Shown piece after piece: positions 8,395 through 16,872 of a stretch of DNA of 64,000 nt (position 1 is the stretch's first letter; every line of letters begins with the position of its first letter). The position numbers were made by a program, and so were the translations under genes. The stretch spans positions 1 to 64,000 of the forward strand of contig CAYGJS010000006.1 in the NCBI GenBank assembly GCA_964350435.1, given 5' to 3'. The stretch comes from TMED27 sp964350435. GTDB lineage: Bacteria; Pseudomonadota; Alphaproteobacteria; Micavibrionales; Micavibrionaceae. A model generated the notes under the pieces. It made no database searches. It was given only the letters and a program-made list of their open reading frames with translations, and was not told the DNA's origin.

Positions 8395-8591
8395 GCTGCA
8401 CTCCCAGTATTTTCCTGAAGATTGGCAACCCAGGCATCGGCGGCTTCGCGTGTGATGAGTGTCCGGCGACCCATTTTCAGTGTTGTCGGGCCGCGGCCTT
8501 TGGCTTGCAGTTTGTAGAAAAATGATTTGCTAATACCCAGCTCTTCGCAGAGTTCGGATATCGAGAGGGTGGTTCGTAAGGGGTGTGTCAT
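8391..8591 (-). CDS. AlpA-like helix-turn-helix regulator/excisionase
   Basis: This 66-residue protein has the MerR/AlpA-type helix-turn-helix LSISELCEELGISKSFFYKL followed by the wing GRGPTTLKMGRRTLITREAADAWV. Proteins of this kind act as excisionase or activator of integrase genes in P4-like elements. The frame is open to 8636, but ATG 8591 follows AAAGGAG with good spacing, so I start there. Its 4-bp overlap with the Toprim gene suggests it heads the replication unit. Confidence 0.8.
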   Translation of the reverse strand: MTHPLRTTLSISELCEELGISKSFFYKLQAKGRGPTTLKMGRRTLITREAADAWVANLQENTGSAA

Positions 8592-8640
8592 CTTTTTGCT
8601 CCTTTTGGGGTTACTGACACCCACATCGAAACACAAAGAT

Positions 8641-9330
8641 TCAGGAGCGGCTTCTGGTCAAATCCCGCACCGAAATATTATTTTTGGGCAGGAGTTGGAT
8701 GGTGTCTTCATCGTTGATATTGATTTTATCCAGTGCGCACAGTGTTTTTCGAATGCTTTCGGCATTTTCAGCAGCGAATGGTAACCAGTCGGGATTGCAG
8801 ATTAAATCTTCTGTATCCGGTTTATGATTATAATCTGCCAATGCGTTATGAAGGCCGAACATCAGATGCAAAACTGGTTTAGAAGGTATCCAAACTCGTT
8901 TATAGGCGTTGTTTTTGTTATAAGGATCAGCGCCGAACTCTACATCTGGCGAAGGAAATTTTTGTTCCAAAGCACGATCAAGAGAAAATTTACTGCCATC
9001 GGCCAGTGTGACATTGATGGCATGGCTCATCATATATGGCAGGGCAATTTCCCAGGCCGGAAGACGTTTGGTCTGTATAATGCGGCCAACCTGACGCAGG
9101 GCTGTGTCCAGCTCACGCTCTTTGGCAAATTGTAAGACATCAGAGTTTTTGACATGCTTTTTCGGCAAACGACCACCAGTCATATATTTAATCATCATTG
9201 CTTTAACAGCATCAATAAAACGGGTGCGTTTATCCCAATCATCAGGGTAAGCCAGCACAGCCAGATAGCCAGCAGCTCCCAACCACTTATCATCACCTGA
9301 AACATCAATATGTGTGGTTTCACGAGGCAT
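8641..9330 (-). CDS. hypothetical protein coupled to the integrase
   Basis: This 229-residue soluble protein (MPRETTHIDVSGDDKWLGAA at the start) has no signal peptide, no membrane segment and no motif I recognise. Its ATG overlaps the integrase stop (TAATG), so it is translationally coupled to the integrase and belongs to the element. The charged, mixed alpha/beta composition does not suggest a function. Confidence 0.65.
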   Translation of the reverse strand: MPRETTHIDVSGDDKWLGAAGYLAVLAYPDDWDKRTRFIDAVKAMMIKYMTGGRLPKKHVKNSDVLQFAKERELDTALRQVGRIIQTKRLPAWEIALPYMMSHAINVTLADGSKFSLDRALEQKFPSPDVEFGADPYNKNNAYKRVWIPSKPVLHLMFGLHNALADYNHKPDTEDLICNPDWLPFAAENAESIRKTLCALDKININDEDTIQLLPKNNISVRDLTRSRS

Positions 9331-10553
9331 TATCCGGCTTTCTTAAAGTGACCTTCGATGACTTGATTTGAGCAGATGCTGTCAATGTAATCCGCCCAGT
9401 CCTGCATCATCTCTTGGCGTTCCTCCAGAAATTCCGTGCGGTCATAGGCCGCGCCCAACGTTCCGCTGGGTTTATGCGCAAGCTGGCGTTCTATAACCTC
9501 ACTATCGTAGCGCAGCTTTTCCCGTATGGCTGTGCGGGCGAGGGCGCGAAAACCATGCGCGGTCATGCGGCCTTGATATCCCATGCGCTTGATAGCGACA
9601 TTGACGGTGCCGTCACTAATCGGGTTCTTCGGCTTTATAAGGCTCGGAAACACCCAATTCGTCTTGAAATGACCTGTTTCAATCTGCTGTTCCTTGAGAA
9701 CTTCAATAGCCTGATCGGACAAAGGCACAATATGGTCGCGACCCATTTTCATCAATTCGCCTGGAATTGTCCAAAGCTTGCTCTCAAAATCAATATCGTC
9801 CCAGCGGGCTTTACGGATTTCCCCAGGGCGCAGGAAGGTTAACAGCGATAATTGAATCGCACGGCGTGTGCGGGCGAAAAGCCGTGCTTCATTACGATCC
9901 AGTGTCTGGAGGAATTCCGGTAGCTCTTCAATTCGGATCGCAGCGAAATGTTCGGTCTTTTTGGTTTTCAGTGCGCCCTGAAGGTGAATAGCCGGATTTT
10001 CCTTACAGCGTCCGGTTTGAATGGCATGCCTGAATATTTGCCCGCAGATCTGTCTCGCCCGCGCTGCTACGTCTAATGCGCCGCGTTTTTCAATTTTACG
10101 CAGGACATCCAGCAAATCGGGAACATCGATCTCGGTGATTGGACGTTTGCCGATAAAGGGAAAGATATCGGTTTCCAGCTTATGCATGACATTTTTGGCA
10201 TGGCGGTCACTCCATGTTTCACTTTGAATCTCATGCCATTCATGGGCAATAAATTTAAAGGTGTTTTGAACTTTGCGGATTTCTTTGTGCGCGGTGTCTT
10301 TTCTGGCCTTGGAAGGATCAGCATTATTTTGAAGCATCTTCTTAGCTTCCATCTGTTTTTCCCGCGCCTCCGCAAGCGTAACAATGGGGTAGGGACCAAA
10401 GGAAATCCGCTTCTCTTTCTTCAGATAATAGTATTTCAAGCGCCATAACTTGCTGCCGCTCGGCATAATTTCGAGGAATAATCCGCCGGAATCAAAGAGT
10501 TTATAGGACTTCTCCTTGGGTTTAGCGCCTTTGCATGATCGGTCTGTAAGCAT
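9330..10553 (-). CDS. P4-type tyrosine site-specific integrase
   Basis: This 407-residue tyrosine recombinase would catalyse integration and excision of the element at tRNA-Cys. The N-terminal DUF4102-like arm-binding part (LTDRSCKGAKPKEKSYKLFD) is followed by a SAM-like core-binding domain and a catalytic domain. The catalytic residues are Arg242 (FLRPGE), His333 and Arg336 (AHGFRALAR), His360 (QLAHKPSG) and Tyr370 (GAAYDRTEF). All five are present, so the enzyme looks intact. The 5' end faces the 3' end of the tRNA, the usual arrangement for tRNA-targeted islands. Confidence 0.92.
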   Translation of the reverse strand: MLTDRSCKGAKPKEKSYKLFDSGGLFLEIMPSGSKLWRLKYYYLKKEKRISFGPYPIVTLAEAREKQMEAKKMLQNNADPSKARKDTAHKEIRKVQNTFKFIAHEWHEIQSETWSDRHAKNVMHKLETDIFPFIGKRPITEIDVPDLLDVLRKIEKRGALDVAARARQICGQIFRHAIQTGRCKENPAIHLQGALKTKKTEHFAAIRIEELPEFLQTLDRNEARLFARTRRAIQLSLLTFLRPGEIRKARWDDIDFESKLWTIPGELMKMGRDHIVPLSDQAIEVLKEQQIETGHFKTNWVFPSLIKPKNPISDGTVNVAIKRMGYQGRMTAHGFRALARTAIREKLRYDSEVIERQLAHKPSGTLGAAYDRTEFLEERQEMMQDWADYIDSICSNQVIEGHFKKAG

Positions 10554-10720
10554 TATCTTGCCCCCATGATTTTAGCTTGCCCCTGTATCCTGCCCCCAAA
10601 AGCTGTAGATTTAGGGGGAGTGAGGTTTATTTCTATGAACAACTATAGATTGCAAAGGCTCAGAAAGCAAGGAAACTGTAGGGCTTTGTGGGTTTCTATG
10701 CATTTGAGTGGAGAGAATAA

Positions 10721-10743
10721 TGGAGGCACGGACCGGAGTCGAA
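10721..10743. other. probable attachment site (tRNA-Cys 3' end)
   Basis: The 3' third of tRNA-Cys, which faces the integrase start, is the expected recombination site for a P4-type integrase. The assignment rests on position only. A matching direct repeat at the far end was looked for in 1-9300 by eye and not seen. Confidence 0.4.
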
Positions 10744-10794
10744 CCGGTGTACACGGATTTGCAATCCGCTGCATAGCCACTCTGCCACCGCGCC
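10721..10794 (-). tRNA. tRNA-Cys (GCA)
   Basis: This is a 74-nt tRNA on the minus strand with CCA encoded. The acceptor stem pairs GGCGCGG-type 5' bases with the 3' end before CCA, the T loop reads GGTTCGACTCC, and the anticodon loop TTGCAAA carries GCA. It is intact despite the neighbouring integrase, as expected when an element restores the 3' end on insertion. Confidence 0.93.
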
Positions 10795-10906
10795 AACCGA
10801 TTGGGACTATAGCCCGCGCCGCGCCCGCTTTGCAAGTCAGAAAATTTCGCCTCCGCCGCGCAAAACCCCCTATCATCATGTTTTCTTTTCGTTTATCTTG
10901 GCAGAC

Positions 10907-11566
10907 ATGAAATACGAAGACGCACGCAAAAATATGGTCGACAGTCAAATTCACACCGCTGGCGTAATTCTGCCGGCCGTTCTTAAGGCCTTCGAAACCA
11001 CACCAAGAGAGGTTTTCGTCCCCGAAGACTACAAAGGTGTGGCCTATAAGGACGAAGATTTAAAACTGGGGCAGGGGCGTTTTCTCCTGGAGCCGATCGT
11101 CCATTCAAAAATGCTACAGGCTCTGGAGCCGGACAAGTCCCACGCAGTCCTCGATATTGGCTGCGCCACGGGATATTCTTCGGCTATTCTCGCGCAGATG
11201 ACCATGACCGTTGTCGCGCTGGAGGAAAACAACGCCTTACTGGGCGTGGCCGCTAAAAACTGGAAATCCCTCGGCCTGACCAATATCGCCGCCTTTGAGG
11301 GCACGTTAAACAAGGGGCATGCACTGGGCGCGCCCTATGATCTGATCATGATCAACGGCGCAGTGTCCGAAGTTCCGCAAGGGATACTCAATCAACTCGC
11401 CCCGCAAGGTCGGCTGGTCACAATTATAAAAAAACCTGGCGGAGGCCTCGGCAGCGTGACCTTGATACAAAACATTGGCAAAAACAGCTTTTCGTCATAT
11501 ACTCTATTCCAGTCTGGTTCTCATTTCCTTCCCGGATTCGAAGCCGCCCCCGCCTTTTCATTCTAA
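10907..11566 (+). CDS. pcm: protein-L-isoaspartate O-methyltransferase family protein
   Basis: This 219-residue SAM-dependent methyltransferase would repair isoaspartyl residues in damaged proteins. The N-terminus has the family pattern RKNMVDSQIHTAGV and PREVFVPEDYKG; SAM motif I is VLDIGCATGYSSAILA, and the later YDLIMINGAVSEVP fits motif II. In many alphaproteobacteria a gene of this kind precedes the tolC-like gene, as here. TTG 10898 is an alternative start; I chose the ATG at 10907. Members of this subgroup can differ in substrate from true Pcm. Confidence 0.85.
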   Translation: MKYEDARKNMVDSQIHTAGVILPAVLKAFETTPREVFVPEDYKGVAYKDEDLKLGQGRFLLEPIVHSKMLQALEPDKSHAVLDIGCATGYSSAILAQMTMTVVALEENNALLGVAAKNWKSLGLTNIAAFEGTLNKGHALGAPYDLIMINGAVSEVPQGILNQLAPQGRLVTIIKKPGGGLGSVTLIQNIGKNSFSSYTLFQSGSHFLPGFEAAPAFSF

Positions 11567-11584
11567 CCCTTTTCGGTTTTGAAC

Positions 11585-13030
11585 ATGCCCAGATTTTCAA
11601 GAAAGCTTGCCCGCAGGCTTTTAACAGTATCCTTATTGTTATCAACCGCGCTGTTCGGTTCTGTTTCTTACGCGCAGGAGAAAGAGACCACCCCCGCCTC
11701 GCAAGAACAGAATAAAGAACGCGTTCAAACTCTGCAAAGCGTCCTCGCATGGACTTATCTAAACAACCCGACACTTCAGGCCGCCCGAACGAATCTAAAA
11801 TCGGTGCAGGAACAACTCCCACAGGCCTATGCAAACTGGCTCCCCAATATTGAAGCGAATGCAGGAATATCCGACGGAGATTTCGACAGCAAGCCCGACG
11901 GCACATTCGGCAGCGGCAGCGGCTCAACCGAAAAAAATATCGGTGTGTCCTTTGAACAAAGCCTTTATCGCGGCGGGCGAAGCTTTGCCCAAACGAAAGT
12001 CGCCCGCGCAGTCATCATGGCGCAAACCGCCGAGGTTTTAAGAACTGAACAGGATCTGATGCGCGCCGCAGCCCAGGCCTATATGGATGTGTTTCGGGAT
12101 CGTTCACTCCTGGAACTCGCACAAAACAATCAGGACGTGATTTCTAAACAGCTCGAAGCAACCCAGGATCGCTTTGAAGTGGGTGAGCTGACCAAAACCG
12201 ATGTATCCCAGGCCCAAGCCCGATTGGCCTCCGCCAGTGCCGATATTATCACCGCCAAAGGAAACCTGCGCGCCAGTGAAGCGGTCTTTGAACAAATCAT
12301 TGGCTTCCGTCCGGAAAGGCTTGAATACCCCTATGATGATCTCGGCCTGCCCTCAGATCTCGACGAGGCTCTTTTTATCGCTGATTCTCAAAGCCCCGCT
12401 ATCGCAGCCTCCATACACGCCCATCGCGCCGCCGAAGAAGACATCAACAACGTCTTTGGGGCGCTTCTGCCGCAAGTTGGGATCTCTGGCAATATTGCCC
12501 GTGCCTATGACCCCAACCCCGGCATTCTCGACCGTCAAACCAGCCGGAATATAGGGATCTCGGCCAGCATTCCGCTCTATCAGGGCGGCGCAACCCGCTC
12601 AAAAATCCGCAGTGCCAAACACACCGCAAATGAACGCTACATACAAATTCTGGAGCAGCGTAAGGCGATTAAGCAATCTGCGGTTCAGGCTTGGGAGGCC
12701 TTCCAGAGTGCTAGCGCCGAAGCCGAAGCCCGGAAAGCACAAATAAAAGCCAGCGCCATCGCGCAGGAAGGCGTTCGCGCAGAGGCGGAATTCGGCTCCC
12801 GCACTGTTCTCGATACGCTCGACGCCGATCAGGAATTCCTCGACGCCAACGTCGCCCTCGTCACGGCGCAAAGAAACAAAATCGTCGCCGAATATCAGCT
12901 TTTGGCCATTCTTGGCGATCTCACCCCGCAAAAGCTAGGGTTTGAAAAAGATTCCTACGATTATCACGCCTATTTAAACGATCTAAAATGGCGTTTATTT
13001 GATATGGATGTGGATAGGCTTGGGAAATAG
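11585..13030 (+). CDS. tolC: TolC-family outer membrane efflux/secretion channel
   Basis: This 481-residue protein has a signal peptide (about 1-25, ending SVSYAQE) and two outer-membrane-efflux repeats rich in long amphipathic helices (NNPTLQAARTNLKSVQEQLP; SLYRGGRSFAQTKVARAVIM; then SIPLYQGGATRSKIRSAKHT in the second half). It forms the trimeric outer membrane and periplasmic exit duct for type I secretion or RND pumps. It starts 18 bp after pcm and is followed by popZ and valS in an order seen in other alphaproteobacteria. No dedicated inner membrane partner is next to it. Confidence 0.92.
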   Translation: MPRFSRKLARRLLTVSLLLSTALFGSVSYAQEKETTPASQEQNKERVQTLQSVLAWTYLNNPTLQAARTNLKSVQEQLPQAYANWLPNIEANAGISDGDFDSKPDGTFGSGSGSTEKNIGVSFEQSLYRGGRSFAQTKVARAVIMAQTAEVLRTEQDLMRAAAQAYMDVFRDRSLLELAQNNQDVISKQLEATQDRFEVGELTKTDVSQAQARLASASADIITAKGNLRASEAVFEQIIGFRPERLEYPYDDLGLPSDLDEALFIADSQSPAIAASIHAHRAAEEDINNVFGALLPQVGISGNIARAYDPNPGILDRQTSRNIGISASIPLYQGGATRSKIRSAKHTANERYIQILEQRKAIKQSAVQAWEAFQSASAEAEARKAQIKASAIAQEGVRAEAEFGSRTVLDTLDADQEFLDANVALVTAQRNKIVAEYQLLAILGDLTPQKLGFEKDSYDYHAYLNDLKWRLFDMDVDRLGK

Positions 13031-13104
13031 GGGCAATCCCTCTTTGACAAGCGCACCAACTTAAGTAAGACTGAATTGTTAAGAATACTCACAAAATATA
13101 TCCT

Positions 13105-13767
13105 ATGGCCGAACAAGAAACAGAAGAACCATCCATTGAAGAGATCCTGAGTTCAATTCGTCAGATCATTTCTGATGATGACGACGAAGGGGAAGATGAT
13201 TCTGCCCCGGCAGAGGAAAAAGTCATCGATTATTCCGAAGAGGATGAAAGCCGTGATTCTGCTCTTGATCTCAGCGCCGAAGAAGAACAGAGCAGAGGCT
13301 CTGACCTGGATCTGAGTGCCGAAGAAGAGGAAAGCCGCGACTCCGCTCTCGACCTCAGCGCCGAAGAAGACGTCATCGAACTCACCGAGGTTGTTGAGGA
13401 AGATGAGCCAGAGCCGGAATTGGCGCAAGCCCCCGAACCTGTTGAGGAGATGGAAGTAGATTTGCAAGATTTAGAACCGGAACCGGAACCTGAACCTGAG
13501 GACGAAACAATTCTGACTGACGACACGAATGAGGACTCTGAATCTATTTTAGGCGACAATACAAAAGCCGCTGTTCTGGGTGGATTTGAAACCTTGGCGC
13601 GCAAAACGGCTATTGAACATAACGGCATTACAGTAGAAGAAATTGTCCGCAGTGAATTAAACCCGCTGCTGCGGGATTGGCTCGATCGCAATCTGCCCCC
13701 GATCATAGAACGCCTCGTTCAGGAAGAACTCGAAAAAATATCCAAGCGCGCCACCGAAAATGACTGA
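13105..13767 (+). CDS. popZ: PopZ-like cell-pole organising protein (DUF2497)
   Basis: This 220-residue protein has the PopZ layout. A short conserved N-terminal helix (EPSIEEILSSIRQIISDD, residues 8-25) is followed by a very acidic, Pro/Glu-rich disordered middle (26-165). The conserved C-terminal oligomerisation region contains GITVEEIVRSELNPLLRDWL and LPPIIERLVQEELEKI. PopZ forms polar condensates that anchor ParB-parS and cell-cycle kinases. The middle contains three near-identical copies of a 13-residue unit (SRDSALDLSAEEE type). It lies directly upstream of valS, as in Caulobacter. The gene call is strong; function is by homology. Confidence 0.88.
   Translation: MAEQETEEPSIEEILSSIRQIISDDDDEGEDDSAPAEEKVIDYSEEDESRDSALDLSAEEEQSRGSDLDLSAEEEESRDSALDLSAEEDVIELTEVVEEDEPEPELAQAPEPVEEMEVDLQDLEPEPEPEPEDETILTDDTNEDSESILGDNTKAAVLGGFETLARKTAIEHNGITVEEIVRSELNPLLRDWLDRNLPPIIERLVQEELEKISKRATEND
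13246..13375 (+). repeat. threefold acidic repeat inside popZ
   Basis: Three tandem copies encode S-R-D-S-A-L-D-L-S-A-E-E-E or a close variant (the middle copy reads SRGSDLDLSAEEE). The DNA copies have diverged at third positions, so the amino-acid pattern rather than the DNA seems to be kept. Confidence 0.8.
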
Positions 13768-13832
13768 TCGGTTGACTTGGGCTCCCTAACCGTTAAAACA
13801 TGTGTGTGATTTAACAAATTGGCGCGAGACCC

Positions 13833-16469
13833 ATGCTTGATAAGACTTTTGACCCCAAATCCAGTGAAGAAAAACGCTACGCCCAATGGGAAGAATCGGG
13901 TTGCTTCACAGCCGATCTAGACAGTAAATCTAAGCCCTATACTCTTATGATGCCGCCGCCCAACGTCACGGGATCCCTCCATATTGGCCACGCGCTCAAC
14001 CATACACTTCAGGATATTTTGACGCGGTATAAACGCATGCAGGGCTTTGATACATTGTGGCAACCGGGCACAGATCACGCCTCCATCGCCGTTCACATGG
14101 TACTGGAAAAACAACTCGCCGAAGACGGCACAGACCGCTTTACCATGGGCCGCGAGGAATTTCTTAAAAAGGCATGGGAGTGGAAGGAATATTCCGGCAA
14201 CACCATCACATCACAGCTCCGCCGCCTGGGGACTACGCCCGATTGGGGGCGCGAAGCCTTTACGATGGATGAAGGCCTGTCCAAAGCCGTTCTTAAAGCC
14301 TTTGTCGAACTTCACAAAAAAGGCCTGATATACCGCGCCGAACGGCTCGTCAACTGGGACCCGGAACGCCAGACTGTGATCTCCGACCTTGAGGTCAATC
14401 AGAAAGAACAAAAAGGCTCGATGTGGCATATCCGCTATCCTATCGAGGGCGATACGGAGCAATTTATCACCGTGGCCACAACCCGCCCCGAAACCATGCT
14501 CGGCGATACGGCTGTGGCTGTGCATCCCGATGATGACCGCTACAAAGATATGATCGGCAAAATGGTTGTCCTGCCTATCACGGGCCGCCTGATCCCGATC
14601 ATCGCCGATGAATATTCAGACCCCGAAAAAGGCTCTGGCGCAGTGAAAATCACCCCCGCCCATGATTTCAACGACTTTGAAGTCGGCCAGCGTCATAACC
14701 TCCAGATGATCAGCGTCCTTGACGAACGCGCCTGCATCGTTTCAAGCCGCGATGATATCCCATCTTCCTATCACGGCCTTGATCGCTATGATGCGCGCAA
14801 AAAAATCCTGACAGAACTGGAAGAACTTGATCTTCTTGTTGAAGAAGAACACATCAAAAACACAGTGCCTGTTGGTGAACGCTCCGGTGTGGTGATTGAA
14901 CCGTTCCTCACCAAACAATGGTTCGTTGACACGCCAACTCTTGCCAAACCTGCAGCGCAGGCTGTGCGCAACGGTCGTACGCGTTTCGTGCCCCAGCAAT
15001 ATGAGAATATGTATTTCGCATGGGTGGACAACCAACTCCCATGGTGTATATCGCGCCAGCTCTGGTGGGGGCACCAAATCCCCGCATGGTATGATGAAGA
15101 CGGAAATGTCTTCGTTGCCGAGGACGAAGCGGGTGCGCAGGCACAGGCAGGGCAGGGCGCGCAGCTCACGCGTGACCCCGATGTCCTCGATACATGGTTC
15201 TCCTCTGGCCTCTGGCCGTTCTCGACCCTTGGCTGGCCGGAAAAAACCCCGGAAATGGATAAATATTTTCCGACCGATACGCTCGTCACGGGTTTTGATA
15301 TTATCACCTTCTGGGTGTCCCGCATGATGATGTTCTCGCTTGAACTCCTCGGCGAAGTTCCATTTAAAGACGTATACATCCACGCTCTGGTTCGTGATGC
15401 CAAAGGCCAGAAAATGTCAAAATCCAAGGGCAATGTTATGGATCCGCTGGATCTGATCGACAAATACGGCACAGATGCTCTGCGCTTCACCCTCTGCGCT
15501 CTGGCTGCGCAGGGCCGTGATATCCGTCTTGCCGAAGAACGCCTTGAAGGGTATCGGAATTTCGTCACCAAACTCTGGAACGCCGCGCGCTATTGCGAAA
15601 TGAACGCATGCAAATTGCCCGAAGGCTTCGACCCCGCATCCGTGGCCTACACGCCCAATAAATGGATTATCTCTGCGCTTGTTAAAGCAAAAAATGATAT
15701 CGACACCGCGCTCGGGCTCTATCGTTTTAATGACGCCGCCAATATCGCCTATCAATTCGTCTGGGGCACATTCTGCGACTGGTACCTCGAATTCACCAAA
15801 TCGACCCTGACCGATGGCGGTGCAAATGCCGACGAAATTAAATCCACCAGCGCATGGGTTTTGAAACAAACCCTGATTATGCTTAACCCCTTCATGCCCT
15901 TTGTAACCGAAGAATTGAATGAAAAACTCTTTGATAAAACGCCGCTGATCACCACGCCATGGCCGGAATATGATGCGCGTTTATCTGACACGCTCGCCGC
16001 CCAAAAAATGGACTGGCTCATCAGTATCATATCCGAAATCCGCTCCGTGCGCGCCGATATGAACGTCCCCGCAGGCGCAAAAATCCGTCTTTTGGTTAAA
16101 GACCCCTCGGAAACAATAAAGCAAGATTTCTTGGCCTTTGATGAAATCCTCAAGCGTATGTCACGCCTTGAGGATATAAGTTTTGTTGAAATCGCCCCGA
16201 AAGGCTCTATCCAGACGATCGTCGATCAAACCACGCTCATCCTCCCCATCGCCGATATTATAGATCTGGATGCTGAACGTGATCGCCTGAAAAAGAGAAT
16301 CTCAAAACTCGATGATGATATTCAAAAAATTTCTGCGAAACTGAAAAACGAAAAATTCATTGAAAACGCGCCTGATGAATTGGTGGACGAGCAAAAAGCC
16401 CTCGTCGCCGAAAAACAGGCCGCCCGCGACAAATTCACCGCCGCGCTCCAGCAACTCGAAGCCGCCTAG
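13833..16469 (+). CDS. valS: valyl-tRNA synthetase
   Basis: This 878-residue class I aminoacyl-tRNA synthetase charges tRNA-Val. HIGH is at residues 50-53 (TGSLHIGHALNHT) and KMSKS at 527-531 (GQKMSKSKGNVMDPLDL). The editing domain lies between (TTRPETMLGDTAVAVHP), the anticodon-binding domain follows, and a C-terminal coiled-coil arm is at the end (DLDAERDRLKKRISKLDDDI). It is somewhat shorter than the ~950-residue E. coli enzyme. It follows popZ by 65 bp and ends before a terminator hairpin shared with convergent rpmE. Confidence 0.97.
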   Translation: MLDKTFDPKSSEEKRYAQWEESGCFTADLDSKSKPYTLMMPPPNVTGSLHIGHALNHTLQDILTRYKRMQGFDTLWQPGTDHASIAVHMVLEKQLAEDGTDRFTMGREEFLKKAWEWKEYSGNTITSQLRRLGTTPDWGREAFTMDEGLSKAVLKAFVELHKKGLIYRAERLVNWDPERQTVISDLEVNQKEQKGSMWHIRYPIEGDTEQFITVATTRPETMLGDTAVAVHPDDDRYKDMIGKMVVLPITGRLIPIIADEYSDPEKGSGAVKITPAHDFNDFEVGQRHNLQMISVLDERACIVSSRDDIPSSYHGLDRYDARKKILTELEELDLLVEEEHIKNTVPVGERSGVVIEPFLTKQWFVDTPTLAKPAAQAVRNGRTRFVPQQYENMYFAWVDNQLPWCISRQLWWGHQIPAWYDEDGNVFVAEDEAGAQAQAGQGAQLTRDPDVLDTWFSSGLWPFSTLGWPEKTPEMDKYFPTDTLVTGFDIITFWVSRMMMFSLELLGEVPFKDVYIHALVRDAKGQKMSKSKGNVMDPLDLIDKYGTDALRFTLCALAAQGRDIRLAEERLEGYRNFVTKLWNAARYCEMNACKLPEGFDPASVAYTPNKWIISALVKAKNDIDTALGLYRFNDAANIAYQFVWGTFCDWYLEFTKSTLTDGGANADEIKSTSAWVLKQTLIMLNPFMPFVTEELNEKLFDKTPLITTPWPEYDARLSDTLAAQKMDWLISIISEIRSVRADMNVPAGAKIRLLVKDPSETIKQDFLAFDEILKRMSRLEDISFVEIAPKGSIQTIVDQTTLILPIADIIDLDAERDRLKKRISKLDDDIQKISAKLKNEKFIENAPDELVDEQKALVAEKQAARDKFTAALQQLEAA

Positions 16470-16480
16470 ATATAACCGCA

Positions 16481-16508
16481 AAAAAACGCCCGCTTAAAAA
16501 CGGGCGCT
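16481..16508 (-). terminator. intrinsic terminator of rpmE (possibly bidirectional with valS)
   Basis: CGCCCG (16487-16492) and CGGGCG (16501-16506) form a stem with an 8-nt loop. On the minus strand it is followed by a run of six or seven T, 30 bp after the rpmE stop. The + strand side also carries a few T, so it could end valS transcription less strongly. Confidence 0.75.
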
Positions 16509-16537
16509 TGTTCGGTTTTAGTGAGCACTCATAAACC

Positions 16538-16795
16538 TTAATCTTTTTTCTCTTCAGTCTTGCTCTCAACTGTTCCGGCAACCCCGAATGAGCCAAAGCG
16601 CTTCTCGAACTTGGAAAGTTGGCCTTTTTCAACAACTTTACCGGTTCCACCTTGCCATGCAGGGTGTGACAGCGGATCAGTATCCAGCTTGATCACATCA
16701 CCGGCTTTACCGTATGTGGAGCGGGTCATATATTCTGTTCCATCTGTCATCACGACTTTAATTTCGTGGTAATCGGGGTGAATGTCTGCTTTCAT
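16538..16795 (-). CDS. rpmE: 50S ribosomal protein L31
   Basis: This 85-residue protein reads MKADIHPDYHEIKVVMTDGT at its start and has the L31 core LDTDPLSHPAWQGG. It lacks the CxxC zinc ligands, so it is of the zinc-free type common in alphaproteobacteria. The frame runs back to 16846, but ATG 16795 follows TAGGAG, which decides the start. The C-terminus carries a charged extension (VESKTEEKKD). It is a single gene with its own terminator. Confidence 0.93.
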   Translation of the reverse strand: MKADIHPDYHEIKVVMTDGTEYMTRSTYGKAGDVIKLDTDPLSHPAWQGGTGKVVEKGQLSKFEKRFGSFGVAGTVESKTEEKKD

Positions 16796-16872
16796 AGCGT
16801 TTCTCCTAAATTCTGCCCTTAAATTCTGAATGCGATTTATAGGCATTTAGAGATGGCATTGCAAGTTTTATT

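Larger units (their letters stand above)
5340..10720. mobile_element. integrative element inserted at tRNA-Cys (left limit uncertain)
   Basis: A P4-type tyrosine integrase begins 168 bp from the 3' end of an intact tRNA-Cys and is followed by an unknown gene, an AlpA-like regulator, a CHC2/Toprim protein and a DUF3987 protein, all on the same strand with overlapping ends. This is the usual core of a phage-satellite or integrative island. I could not find a second copy of the tRNA 3' end to the left, so the other attachment site may be outside the window and the metal genes at 1-5340 may be cargo. The left coordinate given here is only the edge of the replication/integration module. Confidence 0.6.

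Noticed and set aside
10721..10794. Interrupted tRNA-Cys
   Set aside because: All arms and the CCA end are intact, so the insertion did not damage the gene.
13230..13706. Ser-rich 158-residue frame opposite popZ
   Set aside because: It is the complement of the Glu/Asp repeat codons in popZ.
13060..13830. CtrA-type TTAA-N7-TTAA boxes around popZ
   Set aside because: TTAA pairs are present, but their spacing is 14 bp rather than 7, so they do not fit the CtrA site.
14742..15571. Two long minus-strand frames (213 and 261 residues) opposite valS
   Set aside because: They overlap each other and the certain valS gene, and have no family features. They are shadow frames.
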